DNA of 46,674 bases from Ichthyophonus hoferi (taxonomy: Eukaryota; Opisthokonta; Ichthyosporea; Ichthyophonida; Ichthyophonidae): NCBI GenBank assembly GCA_002751075.1, contig NAOQ01000355.1:31173-77846 (forward strand). The letters run 5' to 3'. Positions 11,459 to 25,741 of the stretch are shown piece by piece; the first letter of the stretch is position 1, and each line of letters starts with the position of its first letter. The translations under genes and the position numbers were made by a program. The notes below the pieces were generated by a model. The model was not told where the DNA came from, made no database searches, and saw only the letters and a program-made list of their open reading frames with translations.

Positions 11459-12006
11459 CTGAACCTGCCATCACTGTTTGATAATTTTAAAATTGATCAA
11501 GTAGATATGTTAATTAATACACCTGTACCAACCAGACCTCCAAATAAGAAGTTGATGGTGTTTTTATTGAATGACATCACAAAAGTCTTGAAAGATAAAG
11601 AGGTATATATACAAGGTTAAAAAGAATAATATAATACGGGGGTCCAGTCATGTTGACAATATTGTCTCTCTGATATTTATAGATTCTGAAATTTTACGCA
11701 TGTATATTGTGTCAGGTATATCCCAAAAGTTAGAAATTTATAACAAATACTAATCTGGAAGATTAACTTGCAGAAGCTGATATTAGTCTATATCGTAGTA
11801 TAGACACAATTATTACTATATAGCCTCAAGAAGATATAAATCATAGTTACCACATCTATCCCACACTTTCAAATAACAAATTAAAAGCCTCACTCACGTT
11901 TGACCAAAAGTGTGAACTACAGGAGGAACTTAATATAGCATTAACTTATTCACCACCTGATGCTAGTTTTCCTGATAATGCATACTCAAACACAAATAGA
12001 ACATAG
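11459..12006 (+). CDS. Unrecognised gene, last two exons
   Basis: Exon 11459-11602 (48 codons, LNLPSLFDNFKIDQVDML at the start, ending FLLNDITKVLKDKE) and exon 11824-12006 (60 codons plus stop, starting PQEDINHSYHIYPTLSNN) are both bounded by consensus GT and AG, and both are phase 0. This makes a real gene more likely than chance. Composition is protein-like: mixed acidic and basic residues, few repeats. The second exon carries a probable helix (FDQKCELQEELNIAL). No family is recognised. Upstream exons are unclear; the frame at 11211-11316 is one candidate. It could be a decayed gene, since the region also carries a retroelement fossil. Confidence 0.5.
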
Positions 12007-13154
12007 GAGCATTCGTACAGTACAATTTTATTTCTAATAACTTGTATTAGGAAGGATACCTAATTAATGTGTAATCTGGACTGAAAGCATAGGATCTGAA
12101 TGTGCTTATTGTATAGTTGCAGGATTGCTGTCATTGATTGGTTCAATCTTGATCAATCATCTTGGATTAACGTTTAGCCCCAATGTAAGATAACCTCTAA
12201 CCGGCAGGTTTAGATTGTGCGATTTAGCTTTAGACTATATATGCAATAGTAATTGCTAATAATATTGGATGATTATAGCTATATATATGCTAATTAGAGG
12301 TAGATCACTGAATAATCTGTCCACTGGTAATTAATCTCTTATTAACCTCTAGGTTGGTAGTTGCTTGCTTATTGATATCCAAATTAGTAGATTAGTAGTT
12401 AATCTGTTAATAATCTCTAGATGAGTATTTAATCTAAGTCGAAAGTGATTAATCATTAAAGTAAACGTATTTTTTTATGGCAACAAAGACTGTTTTTAGG
12501 CAACCTAAACACAATCATATATATATAAACTAAAATAGAATATAATATGATAATCGCATGTACATCATAATGTAGAAAGATTGACACTAAATAAGTCACT
12601 AAGCAAAAATGACTTACAATGCTATAAAGTTACATTTGTTATTTAATGATTTTCGCTTATCATATTTCTCAGTACAGACGACAGCATAATCATGCATAAC
12701 ACAAGGCATCCCTTCCTCCTTTACAGTTATATCCTTATTTCGGTTCAATTACAACCACACACATAGCCGAGCTAGTAGAGTCAACTACAAAACAAGAAAC
12801 TAAAACAAACTATAAACTGCAAACGATATAGACACCATCATTTATATTAGTTATGCTAGGTAACAGTGATGTTATTATCACCTATTAAAACTTCCATGGT
12901 TAAGACAACTTGTCTTTATATATTATAACTCTCACTCAACGACATGTATAATCACAGAGAAGTCTTCAATCAAATTATAACTCCATGTATCACATAGGTA
13001 AACTAAGCGATATGCGATATATAGGTAGTCAATATATTTTAAACCATTAATACTATATATTATCTTACCTATCCATCATATGATAGGATCCAAGGATCCA
13101 ATGACAAATGATTGCCACAACTATATATAAATAGACATGTCTTACATTCAATTA
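12007..13154. other. Intergenic region, convergent genes
   Basis: 1.1 kb between the unrecognised plus-strand gene and the 3' end of LARP1 (minus). I see no coding frame, only AT-rich sequence with scattered TTAATCT/CTCTAGA-like repeats around 12300-12440. The LARP1 3' untranslated region must lie at its right end. Confidence 0.6.
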
Positions 13155-16100
13155 TTATTTTACACCAATCTTTACGTCCACACTAACATCAACTATCTCC
13201 CCATTGGTTTTTTTGGTTTCTTCTTGGGGCTCAGCGATTGAATCATCCGTAACTGCCGCATCTTTAACTGCAGCATCCGTAACTACAGGAGCCGGTACTA
13301 CAGTAGGCACAAACACAGGCGCGTCTATTGACAACTTAGTCTCTGATGGTGTTTCCTGATGATCCAGTTCTGGCTGCTTGGACTTGGATCCTTTCCTCTT
13401 ACGAAATCCATCATGTTTTTCAATCTGTCGGTGCTGTTCTCGCTAAAGAATATAGGAGCAATGTTATTGATTAGCAGGCTGGTTTAAAGTTTTAAAGTTA
13501 TATTAACAAGGTCTTATATAATAGTGTCATTGTCTGATGTTGTTACTGTGTTATTATAACCTACTGGTGTCTAAAATTATATCAATATATATATATATAT
13601 ACTAACTAAGATATAATGTATAGATAAACAAGCGAACAGAAGATACGGTCCTTAACATAAAAGTATCATACATTCGCCTATCTACATATATTCTATAGGT
13701 TACTATAAACATACATATACCACATCAGCAAGAGAAGATATAGTGATTCTTTACCATGCCCATTGTATTCTTGGATCGGAAATCCTCAATAGTTTTGTAG
13801 TATCCCAGTATCGCCTATAGATACAACGAAACACGTTAGAGGAAAGGTAGGTGGGTCAAGGAATTATTGGTACTTGGGAGGGGTATGGTCAAAGAAATCA
13901 GCCAAAAGATATAATATTATAATATTATACTATATCATATCATTGTATCGCTATCATTCTCCATTATACTCTTGTATCATATGACGTGCATAAAAATAAA
14001 GAGAGCACTGGCCCATTCCTTAAAAGTGATATCTTATCTACTAGCTGTCCATTACGTAATAGTAATAGTAATATATATATATATATATATATCCCGACAC
14101 AGAGGCTACTATTCTCTTACAAATATATATAATGTATAATATAGGATACATAGGTTTTATTACCCTTCTCTCTCCATCCCTCGCTTACTGTTAATATTAT
14201 ATATATATTCCATTTACTATTACTAACTAATCGTGTATGTAAGTATGTATATATACGTAAATCTATATATATATATACAGTACAAGCATATAATTATTTA
14301 ATCTATAATTATAATTTTACTTATACATATATATATCTATATGTAGTGTATATGTACGATATGTAGAAGGGCGTATATACCTGTAGTGTCGGAAGAATAG
14401 TTAGTGCACGATGGTCTCTCCTGTATTTAAGGAAGGCCCAGAATTTCTCTAAACCGTATAGATGCGCTGTAGATATTAGTAGATATTAGTCCATTTAGTA
14501 TTTAAATAACTACTAACTAATAATTATTAATTATTTAATAATTAAGGAAGGCATTAATCCATATATGGGGTATGTTATCTTTTCACACATACATGTATTT
14601 ACTACGTTATATATATATATGCAAGTAAGCACCAATAAACGCCCATCAATAAGTGTTCAAGTTATAAAGTCAGCAAAGAGCAAGAGATAAAGAAACTCTA
14701 ACCGAAATAAACAGATTTGTTTATAATACCTTTACATAATAAAATACCAATTAGCGTGGCATCCCTAAACTTCAATAAGAGAACGAGATGGATCAATAAA
14801 AGAAAAATATAGTATATATAGACTCACATTGTGCATAATCCATTAGTGTTTCATTCATGAAATCAGCAAAGATATCAGGCCGGAATTTCTTTTCCAGCCC
14901 GTAACTGTAGAAGCGAAAGAGACACTCTATACCATATCTATATAGATAGTAGATAGGTATGTGTTAGTGACACAGAAGAGATGTAAGAGATATGGGCCGC
15001 TATTAGGTATACTATATTGGTTGTAACTATTATATTTATGCACTATACTTATAAATTATATTATCCATTATAATATCTTTATATGGTGTATACCATGACT
15101 TTAATTAAAGAATAAACACCAATCAAAGCCAGCATTCAGAGATATAAACCAACCGTTCATCCCCTCCCCTCCTACCTATAACCAGCTTTAGCATCTTCCT
15201 TAGCATAGTGACGTAGGTCCTCATACATCTTAGTGTTAAATTGGTCACGGAGAAAGAACGACCAGAATCGGAACATTGTATTCATTTCCTATATAAAAAT
15301 ATGTATATAACAAAAAACACCATTAGATGCCATAATAATATAGTTTAATCTCCTTTGGTGTAGTTGTACTAAATAGCACACAAACACACACACACGCATA
15401 TATATACATCAGACAATAGTCACGAATATACCATTATACACTCTTCTATACAAAGATCTTACATTCCTAACATAAATATACATATATAACTATGTACTAA
15501 TATAAATATATACAAGTTTACACAGTTGCAAGCATTAGCATACCCTAATACACTAGTCTATAATTTAATGCACACATTCAGAGATATATACATATATACA
15601 TAAATACATGCATACATACATGCTTAGCTACCCAACCAATCACAGGCATACTCAATAATATCTACCAATAACGTTAGTTAGTGAGGAAATAAGCACACAA
15701 AAACATACGCATTCATGCATACATAACAGCCATATACATATACACTTAGATATACGGGTGTGGTGACCTATAATCTATCACATATATTTACCCATGACTG
15801 GCCAATACCCATAATCTTCCTCTCTGCAAATCAAATAGTAAAGTTATTTATACACTCCCAATCACAGTCGTGTATTCGTATAGATCAAGATTAAGATCAA
15901 ATATTTCATTGGCTCCCTTTATCATCTTTGTCAAATTAACTACTTATAGCTATTCTAACATTGCTGTAGAGCCAATCAATACACATCCCATACGGAAAAG
16001 GGGCAGAAGCCCACATCCAGGAGGAATTCAGGATGCCACGATCTATGAATAGCCAATGGGTATGATGATTGCTATATGAATAGCTACAGAATACCAAAGA

Positions 16101-19100
16101 CTGAGACCCAATCACATTTCTAAGAATAACTATAATATTAAAAACTAAAACAAAGAAATACAAGAGAGTATATTCTCAATGTATTACCCTACATTAACAT
16201 ACACCAACAGTCTCATGATATACATACCTACATACCAACATACCTATATATATGTTTCAGAAGTACTTCAACATAACCTATCCTCCTTTAATTTTTGGTT
16301 TGTAAAAAGAAAAAAAAAGAAAAAAGAAAAAGAAAAAAGAAACAAGACGAGGAAAAGGAAAAAGATAGACATACGTTTAAGGCATTTGTTTCTAAAACTC
16401 AAATACTGATTCTTGACAAAGCATCCTGTAGCCAGTAACTTGTGGGAAGGGTGCTGGAAGGACCCAAAGGGTTGACCCTCGGCACTGTGTTATGTTACAT
16501 ATAGTAAGTGTGTGTGTATGTATGTATGTATGGTATATAGGTGTAGATATGCTTATACCTATACACATATATATATATATATATACATACACATATATCT
16601 ATACATCTTCCCCATACCAATTATTAATCACTATTAATAATATTATATCAAGGTTTTATCTAGCCCTTCCGAATAAGGACCGTAAATTTTAAATTTTATA
16701 ACAGTGTTAGATTATATTGAATTATATCATTGGATTGTATATTTTGGGTATACCTAGAACAAAGAATATATCTACCAATAGAATATGAGTGTCCCTTAAA
16801 AGAGACCGATTTTAGGCTCCTAGTAGTCAAAAATGAGGGTAAAAATTAATGTAGCGGCTACAAAGGTTGTCATTGGAAGACTATGGATTGGCTAATCATT
16901 GGTCACCCACACCACATCCAGTTCGCTTTATCCTTGTATGTATATTTACTAATAACTCCAGCCACATGTCTTGGCCATCAATCATGCATACACACACATA
17001 CATACATACACATCTACCTATCATGAGCCTTGCGATGGCTTGGTGCTTTTTCCAGTGAGTCAGTAGAAGGAATAAAGCCTTTAGGTGCAAACATCCATCC
17101 TACATGGGATTCAATGGTTGGATTGTCACTGTATTTGCTTTTATGTTTAGCCGTATGTCTTTTGTTTTCACTTTTTGTTTTCTCTTTCACTGGGTAGAAT
17201 CGCGGTGCCTTGCTAAGTTTAGGTGTACGCGGAGCCTGTGTGATGGAGATGATGGCGAGAGAGAAGGGGGTTAAGTTACAAGGTAGAGAAGGATACACAT
17301 CGATGGTACATAGAACGGATATGATAGATAGAGAAAGGGACAATGCCAAGCTATATAAGATACATAGTGATTGTGATATATTATATTATATATATCTCCT
17401 ATCCACGTTTTGCAACAACCAATATCAACACACCATCATCATTAACCTAGAATAAAAATGGAACTACGTGTTAAAATCACACAAGTCAATGTAAACACAC
17501 ATACACACACACACATATATATATATATATATCCCATTAAGCATGCGCATAAACTATATCTAACAGGTACAAGTATCTCTTCTGCCTCTCATCCACTCTT
17601 GTCCCTCACTACTAACTAATGATTGTAATACATAGACAAGCACTACAATGATACACAACCAATTACAACCGTTACTGGTGAAGAAACAGCTACGCTATCC
17701 TGATCAGCGATTGGTTCACCGGGCTTAACCTATTGGGTGAATAGAAAGATATAAGTATAGTCAGGCAATAGTAGTGGGTAGAAATACACAGGAACATTAG
17801 TACAGAGAGGAGAATATAGGAGGGAGAGCCTCGTCACTGACAAATATATACCGATAATTGCATATAGATGATAGTCTGCACATATACATACATGCATACA
17901 AACTGTCACACACATACATACATGTAAATCTTGTTCGTAATAATATAGGCCCGTGTTGATCATTTCAGCCCACTCTTCGGTCTTTAGTCGGTTCCCTGAC
18001 ATATCATCCATGCGATTAACCTCACTATGTTTCTTGGCGGGTGGTGTTTGGGTAACTATCACGATCTTGGCTAGATCGTCATCCTCAATCTACATTGTTA
18101 TGGGTCAATAAAAATACCAATATGGCTCTTCTTTATAGATTATATAAATTCGTGAGATGATTGGTTCTACTTGTTTTATATAATATCGATTAGCCCAATC
18201 ATTTATTCAACATCTATTCCTTATTAAGGGGGTTAGCATATCCTAACCAATCATATCCTACTCGATCCTACCTACACAAAAAAACAGAGCTAGATTATTC
18301 ACCTCGGAGCATGAAAAATCGTCGTCATCATCAAACTCATCTGGTTTCTTAGTCTTTTCAGTGGGGTTGCTATGGCTACCTTCTCTCTTAACCTCTTCAT
18401 CAAATTTAAAATCTAGTTCTTCGAACACCTGATCCTCCGTTTCATTATCTTTTACACCACCATGTGTGTCCACACTGTAGTATAGAGTATAGAGAGAGAT
18501 GGATAAGTATGTGTATAGGGTTTGGTAGGTAGGGTAGAGTTAGGAATAGCTAAGGTGGGAGAGGAGTGCAGAGAGAGCATAGAAGAAGGAAGAAGTGAAT
18601 GAGTGAATAAGGTATATATATAGAGGGAGAGAGAGAGGGAGAGGGAGATAGTAACATATAATTATATATAGTAGAAAGGGGAAGTAGACATGCAGCTTGA
18701 CGATGGAGATGGAATAGCAACAGAAGGAGAAAAAGGAAGGAATGGTAATATTTATAGTTACACACCTCTATTACTTAAAATAATAAATCTTAGCCGATCT
18801 TATACTTTCCATTGAATATGCACATGTTAGCCACGCAATGGAAACTGGCGAATGAGCGGGCATGAACATTGTGAAATCTATTTTTCTCAATTTATTTTAA
18901 TTGATTTATATTGACCAATATCATAAATACAATAAAATTGTAGAATTTCAAAGTGATTGGCTCAAAAGAATATTATAGAAATGTGCCAATTAAATGAATA
19001 GATAGGGAAGGAAAAGGAAAGAAAAAGAAAAATAAGGGAGAAGGCGAGAAAACGTGACACGTAATGCTTAGCAACCAACCAACACCCACCCACTCTACCT

Positions 19101-22100
19101 GTGAGAAGGGAGCCTCTTCCTATTCCTGGGCTTACTATGATGCTTTGCTGTTTCTTTGCTATGACTGCTATTATCTTTCTTGCTCTCTCCTTTTGCCGTC
19201 ACCATCTCCTCGCTCTGGCGGTAAAAATAATTGGTATTGGTTAGTAATCGCGCTATATTCTTCTACATACATCTATAGTGTTACTAACATGATAGGAGAG
19301 AGAACAAAGAATAACCTGTATAGATAGATTGGACAATAAATACAATACAGTAAGCTAATAACTACAACATACACTGTAATGGCCATAAAGGCAGGTAGAT
19401 TCTGATGGTAAATAAAAGATATTACCTTAGGTACCAGCCAGTGTTTCCAGTCGGTCTTTCTGCGCATGAAGAATAGATCCGGAGATAACTGTACCTTCTC
19501 ACTATCCTTTAGAGACTATAGAGGAAGAGAGAGGGAGAGGGGTGGATGGCAGGGAAATACATGAGTAGGGACAGGCAACAGAGTTATAACGGGAAAATAT
19601 AATATAATATAATACAATATAGTATAATAATAATACAATACAATGCAATGCAATGCAATACAATATAATATAATACAAGGCAACGTAATATAATATAATA
19701 TAATATAATATAATATAATATAATATAATATAATACAGCACACTATAATATAATAATAATATAATATAATACAATATAATATAACATAACACAATACAAT
19801 GCAATATAATATAATATAATACAAGGCAACGCAGAATAATATAATATAATATAATACAACATAAAAGAAACATGAATAAAAAAGAAAAGAAATTAAGTAA
19901 GGCACAATATAAAAATTATACACAATTACATTTACCCACCTCCACTACCATCTCCAGATCATTGGTCATAATGCGCACCCTATTAAAGCCAGCCACAAAG
20001 GCAACAGGAATGAAGCCTTGATCTGTCATCTATACATATATATGTCGGTAAGTTAACTATTGTACAACTACAACCTCCATGACTATTAGTTAATATCAAT
20101 TCTAATAAAATATATAAGTCGGACATGCATTTTTGTTCATAAATGTAGTGAATGAATTTATCTAAGTAGTTAAGTTATATATCGCTTCAGTCAAAGTGTG
20201 TCAAGATTTTAGAGCATAGTAAAGTAGAGTTAAGTAAATTAATTGGCACAGGCTCATATATATAGACAATATATACAATATCTAGTATCCACTAGGTAAC
20301 AACACCATGTTGATGTATGTATATTGTCGCATCTCGGCTAAATAAGATGTTTCTATATATTTACGGTAGATGATTGGTGATAACAGATCATACATAGCAA
20401 TTATTATTGGTTAACATATAAATTATGCTTGTCAATTATGACCGATCGTTCTTAGCAATTGCGTTGTTAAATAATAAATCATACATACATATATATTATT
20501 TTTGATTTATTTTATTTTTTCATGTATTTTGTGGTATTTTTCTATGACATGAAGGGAGTCAATGAATTCATTTCGAAATTCAGAAAAATGTAAATTTATG
20601 AGGGAAGGAGGCCACTAAGATATGAAAATAAACCAATAATCCAAAGGAAAAGCAAACATAACTAACTAAAATCCAATTAGAGAGGTTGCATGCAATTCTA
20701 TTGGCTCTACGACAGGCTAGTACGTCATCGCTTTCATACAACTAATAAAGATATACATACATACAACCAATTAAAACATAAAAAGGCCCAAGGACCATTT
20801 TGTAATGGTCATAAATCATACATTATACAATAGTACACATATAAGTATATTGGCACTACAGCCATCAGGGCTAGTACTATACGTAGAAGCGATTACTAAT
20901 TACACATTAAATATTTATTGGTCAAGCTTTAATTATTTAATTAAGGTTCGAGTCAATGAAAATGGGGATTCCTTTCATGTGATTATCGGTCGCTCTTCTA
21001 ATATACTACAACATCATACTATATCACACTATATCCTATAGATCCATATAGACACACACATATATATATATATATATATATCGCATAAACAGAAACAAAG
21101 CAGATTATAATCTGAATAGAAACTGTGTTATGTAAGTAAAAGGGCAACTATATATATGCACACACATATATATAGGAAAGGGAGAACCGACCTGCTGGCG
21201 TAGATATAGGTCGGAGGTCAAATTCTCGTCACTGAAGTAATACTCACTGTGAAAAGAGTTATGTTGGTTGATCTATCTAATGGGTGGGTCTGCGTGCATG
21301 GATATAGTTGCCTATTCATATTATAATATACTTACATTTCTGTATATGTGATATATGACGTGTAGGTATAGTATAGTATATAGATAGCATGCAAGTATTT
21401 GAATGTAATTTGTGTTTCATCATGTAGTACTCTCTCTGCTTGGCAACCAATCACTTATGCAATTCTACCCTACCCTACCCTACCTTTTCCTTACATTGTA
21501 CAAACCTACCACATAAAGAAAAAGAAAACAAGAAGGAGAACCAACACGATTATTAGGGAGAATTGTTATAGGGCCAATATCAAAAACAAGCTAAGAACTA
21601 TACATTATATAATATAATTACTACTATTCTGTACCTACACGAGAGTTAAAATTTTAAATAAATAAAAATACCATATTTTTCTTCCTTTTTCTTCTTAATT
21701 GTAAGTAGTTATTATCATACAGTATTATAATAAGTAATCCATACATACATACACCACTCCTAGCTATCAGATGAATTGTGTATTTCTATGCAACAGCTAT
21801 AACATATGGAATGCACGTCATTACATTTCTTTTTAGAAAAACATTTCTAAGTCATCATTAGTACCCTATATAATAAGTGAGCATGTAGAATAATACACAA
21901 TACAGTAGATATAGTAGATAGAGTATATACAGTATATAGTAGCGTTTACATTTGTTTTTTGAGCTGATCTTTCAAGGCTTCACTGTGACCCTCTGTGGAG
22001 GGAGGGTAAAATATCCCTTGACTGGGTAGACTGGAGCTAGGGGGTACAAAACTACCTTCATAATAACCGTAGTCATAGCTGGTTGCTGGGAATATATATA

Positions 22101-24430
22101 TATATATACCATAGAGTAATTAAAATGTATGGTATAAAGGATTGTTTTTATTAATATATCATAGATTGAACTTTTTAATTTTAAAATTAAATTGTATTTA
22201 TAAAGCAATAAGTGTTGTAGAAGACTGTCGTTTAAAACACACGTATATAGGGAGAAAGAATAGAAGATAAATTTTAAATAATTAAAAATCATAAAAGATA
22301 AATAGAATAATAATAATAAAACATAGAAAAGTAAATTTTAAAGAATAATAATGACATAGACAAAAGATAGAGTCAAAATAAAAAGAATAGTAATCAACAC
22401 CGCAATTAATCCTAATGATTATTGGAGAATGGGCCGATTTGTGCACAATCTAGTAAACCCATTTCACATATATATATATCATGCAAGTTAATTTTAAACA
22501 ACCAATCATCCCTTTACTTACAATAGCGTTCCTAATATGCTATATCCCTTTATATATAATATATCCATTTTTATATCTCATGCATGCTATTTTAACCAAC
22601 CAATCATTATCTTCCTTGCCATAGTCACTATCATATGTTGTATCGCGCTATATATAATATATCCCTACATTTATATTATGTAATTTAATTTTAAACAACC
22701 AATTGTTCACCTCCTTACCAAATGCCCCGTGTTCACTACGGGTTCTCCTCCTGGTTTTCCCACCTAGTTGTAATGGGAAAAAAAGGTGATAGTGTGAGAG
22801 ACCTATGTAGTGTAGTGGGTGTGTCTAGTTTGAAGGCCTTCTACCTATGTATATAGACAGTAGAGTAGGATACAAAACACTATAAAACTCCACATATAGG
22901 ATAGAAAAAAAGGTTTATTAGGTGTTAGTATAGTATATACATAGGTGTCAACTATATAATGTGACTAACGATAGGTTAATAGGTAGGTACTAACTATATA
23001 GCGTGTGTAAGAAATAATAGGTCTTTAGATAGTGAGAGATATACAAACATATAGCCATCAACTCATTATAACGTACCTTGATGACCATGCTTTACCTTTC
23101 CCTCCTTCTTTCCTTTGTTTTTTTTCTCTTCTCCACCCCCCTTTCCAGCTGGGCCCTGTATCAGTAATTAGTTCGTGTGATTAATTGGTTTATACGATTA
23201 ATTAATTAAAAAATTACTGCTGAGTTGAGGAAACCCAGTGGGAGTACTCTCTACAATATAGATGGATTCTATTTAAGGCAATGCGACAGGCTAAGGAGAA
23301 TGGTTCTGGCTTATACTTAAAGAGAGAAAGAGATCAAGTGAATCACAATTGAACATAAAAAACCATTACAATTTAGCTGCAATATGACTAGTAACAGGCT
23401 TTCTATATATATTCACTTCTGAATAACAATACTAGGGGTCTGTATAGTTATAAATATCCTGATATATATCCAGGTACATGGGTACTGGGATACCTTTATA
23501 CATATATATACCACGAATCATTGGCTCTCACTACTATTTAAAGGTTTACAACTGTCAATAATAGCCCACCATTACAACTGCAAAGAGACATATATGGCAT
23601 CATATGCTGTCACCAATGTTTAAAGGTATAGAACTACTAATAACATAACAGCCCATCATTAACACGCATAGCAACTTACCTTTTGGGACTGTTTGGTTGC
23701 TGCCCCCTCATCGGCCTCTGGTTACCCACCAGTTAAAAACCATCTAATAATTATCATAGCCATTATATTATAAGCACAATATTATGCAAATACATATCTG
23801 CAAGATTCATTTAATGTATCTATATATGGGTATAAAACATCCGTTTACTTGTCCTTTCACCCTACCACCAATATCCTTGGCTATTAAGAGTAATATCCAG
23901 ATCATGGATTGAATTAAACAGTTAATTATACACTGCATAAACATGACTCATTGGCTGATATATATATATATATATATATATTCACATGCCTTCCACAAAC
24001 CTGGCCTTCATTTGAACTTGATTGACAGGCATAAATAAAGTAATTTTATCCTGGCTCAGTGCGTACCAAATAGTACTTAGTATAAGGTTGGAAATATGCA
24101 ATTGCAACTATAAAAATACTCTACATTTTAATATAATTCCAGACGTTGTGCATTGAATAATGCAAAAAACCGGATATAAACACGATCTTAACAACAGTAG
24201 CCAACAAGGTTGTAAAATAAACAAAGCACATAAGAAGTCATGATGAGAACAACATATTAGGTATATTGAGGAGAAAATTGCTATATTGCTTAACCATGAC
24301 AAACATAAGCAACTAAAATTTAGTTACCTTTCACTTCATTTTGCTCACCTGGCTTGCCTTCACTGACAACAGGAGGTGGTATAGGTACAGATTCGCCAAC
24401 TGTTTTGGTCTCGCCCATCGCATCTGCCAT
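13155..24430 (-). CDS. LARP1: La-related protein 1 (LARP1), 20 exons
   Basis: Exons in transcript order: 24430-24349, 23717-23680, 23155-23077, 22763-22719, 22085-21950, 21246-21192, 20029-19940, 19515-19426, 19214-19099, 18474-18303, 18089-17922, 17729-17676, 17235-17018, 16484-16375, 15823-15792, 15288-15176, 14937-14828, 14466-14381, 13814-13755, 13442-13155. All phases fit, giving 713 aa. Residues about 114-205 are the La motif ([18 protein letters not shown], then [15 protein letters not shown]). About 270-350 is the conserved acidic linker ([27 protein letters not shown]). About 455-600 is DM15 ([54 protein letters not shown]). LARP1 binds the m7G cap and 5'TOP of ribosomal-protein mRNAs through DM15 and represses them downstream of TOR. 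The DM15 Arg and Tyr positions used for this in human are matched. The N-terminus is a Lys/Gly-rich, disordered region. Confidence 0.96.
19590..19865. repeat. TAATA/CAATA pentamer array
   Basis: Imperfect five-base units (TAATA, with CAATG and CAATA variants) fill most of the LARP1 intron between 19515 and 19940. The pure section is 19686-19735. The minus-strand open frames here, rich in Ile, Leu and Tyr, are by-products of the repeat. Confidence 0.85.
22480..22720. repeat. Triplicated ~98-bp unit at a LARP1 donor site
   Basis: Three tandem copies begin at about 22480, 22580 and 22677. Each starts (C/T)ATG(C/T), then an ATTTTAA(A/C)CAACCAAT block, a TTAC or TTGC, and a TATATAATATATCC block. 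The third is cut short by LARP1 exon 4, and its CTTAC is the functional donor of that exon (GTAAGG on the minus strand). The first copy keeps a donor-like GTAAGT; the second has GCAAGG. Confidence 0.7.
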
Positions 24431-25741
24431 GGTATGTTATCTGCAGAAAGGGAGAGTCAAACACTGAACAATGATAGTTCCTCAAACCAAAACATGTTCA
24501 CAACAGCTCAACCAAAAATGGTAGTTAATCTTCATATAGATTTTGGGGTTTTTTCTTTTTGTTTTTCCTTCCCCCAATTCATCCCAGCCCCCTCGAGAGG
24601 TTTTGTTTTCTATCTGGTTCTATTTGCTTTATTATCTCAACATTCTATATTTATTTTATTTTTTAAAACAAAAGAACGATGATAAAGAGTTAACTAGCAA
24701 ACAATTTAATTTTTACAAGTTTCTAGAAGCTTTATTGTCTCGACCTTTCTTAATACAACAAAACAAACATGGAAGTTCTGAATTCACTGATGTACGAAAA
24801 ACTGATAGGCCCTTATGAATATTATACTTTCTACACTACAATAATACATGTTTTCAAAGCCTCTTCACACAAAAGCAACCAGACCCAAAAGAACTTACCC
24901 TTAAGCACGTATTTTTAGGGTACTATGTTTATATTAGTTGGTTTGTTTTTTTTTGCCTGAAAAAGCAAAGGTCGACTCATTTAATATAGTGTTTAAAAAC
25001 GTAATAGGCCCAGTTGACCTCAAAGGGAATTTAACTGGACACAGAACATAATATCCGGCCCGAGTATCTTCAATTGATTTTTTTATGACGTCATATCTTG
25101 GCTCCAAGGTTGTAACTAAAATCGGCTATAATAATACAACAGTACTATAATAGTATAATATAATAATAGTACGTAGTGTCGAATTATTTCAGCTACCACA
25201 AGTATTAGACTAAATACTTCATGATGTATTGCACAGGAGCCAATTTTTTATTTTTTGTTTTGCATTATACCTCTAAAATATTCAATAGCGTTTACAATGA
25301 GGTGTCAATCGGTTTGTAAGAGTTAGTGACTAGTTAATCGCAATTTATTAAGTACATGGTGTCACTAATTATCTTTAATTAGGACTAGTTTGTTAAGTGA
25401 AGTCTAGTTCAAAAATTTACCGTGTTTATTAAATAGTGTTGGCCATTAGGTTTTAGTCATACATAATTATGCATGAAGCAAGCAAGATAAGAAGCAACAG
25501 AACGATCCTTTGAATAATCATTGGAAAATATGTTGCTAAACACATAGTTCGGCAGAACCCCTAAAAGGCGATATACATACCTCTGGTGGTTATCACAAGA
25601 TCAACTGGTATTAACCTGGGTCAACAAATCAATAACCAGCATCCACAGACTTAGTCTGGATCCTTCCAGTTTTATAGGTTATCATAATAAAAGTCCCGTA
25701 GCGAAGACCTAGTGTCTTGGTGTAACTAGTAAGAGTTAGTT
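24431..25741. other. LARP1 5' flank
   Basis: 1.3 kb upstream of the LARP1 start codon. A T-rich stretch lies at 24540-24670 and a CRE palindrome at 25086-25093. An AT-rich stretch with repeated CTAGT/TTAGTG words lies at 25310-25400. No convincing gene is seen; the 64-113 codon frames here are low in complexity or antisense to LARP1 exon 1. Confidence 0.55.
25086..25093. promoter_or_regulatory. CRE palindrome TGACGTCA
   Basis: A perfect bZIP (ATF/CREB) site about 650 bases upstream of the LARP1 start codon and equally far upstream of the possible gene at 25742. Its role is inferred from sequence and position only. Confidence 0.35.

Noticed and set aside
19502-19923. Two minus-strand frames of 123 and 135 codons
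   Set aside because: They translate the pentamer array into Tyr/Ile/Leu/Cys runs, inside a LARP1 intron.
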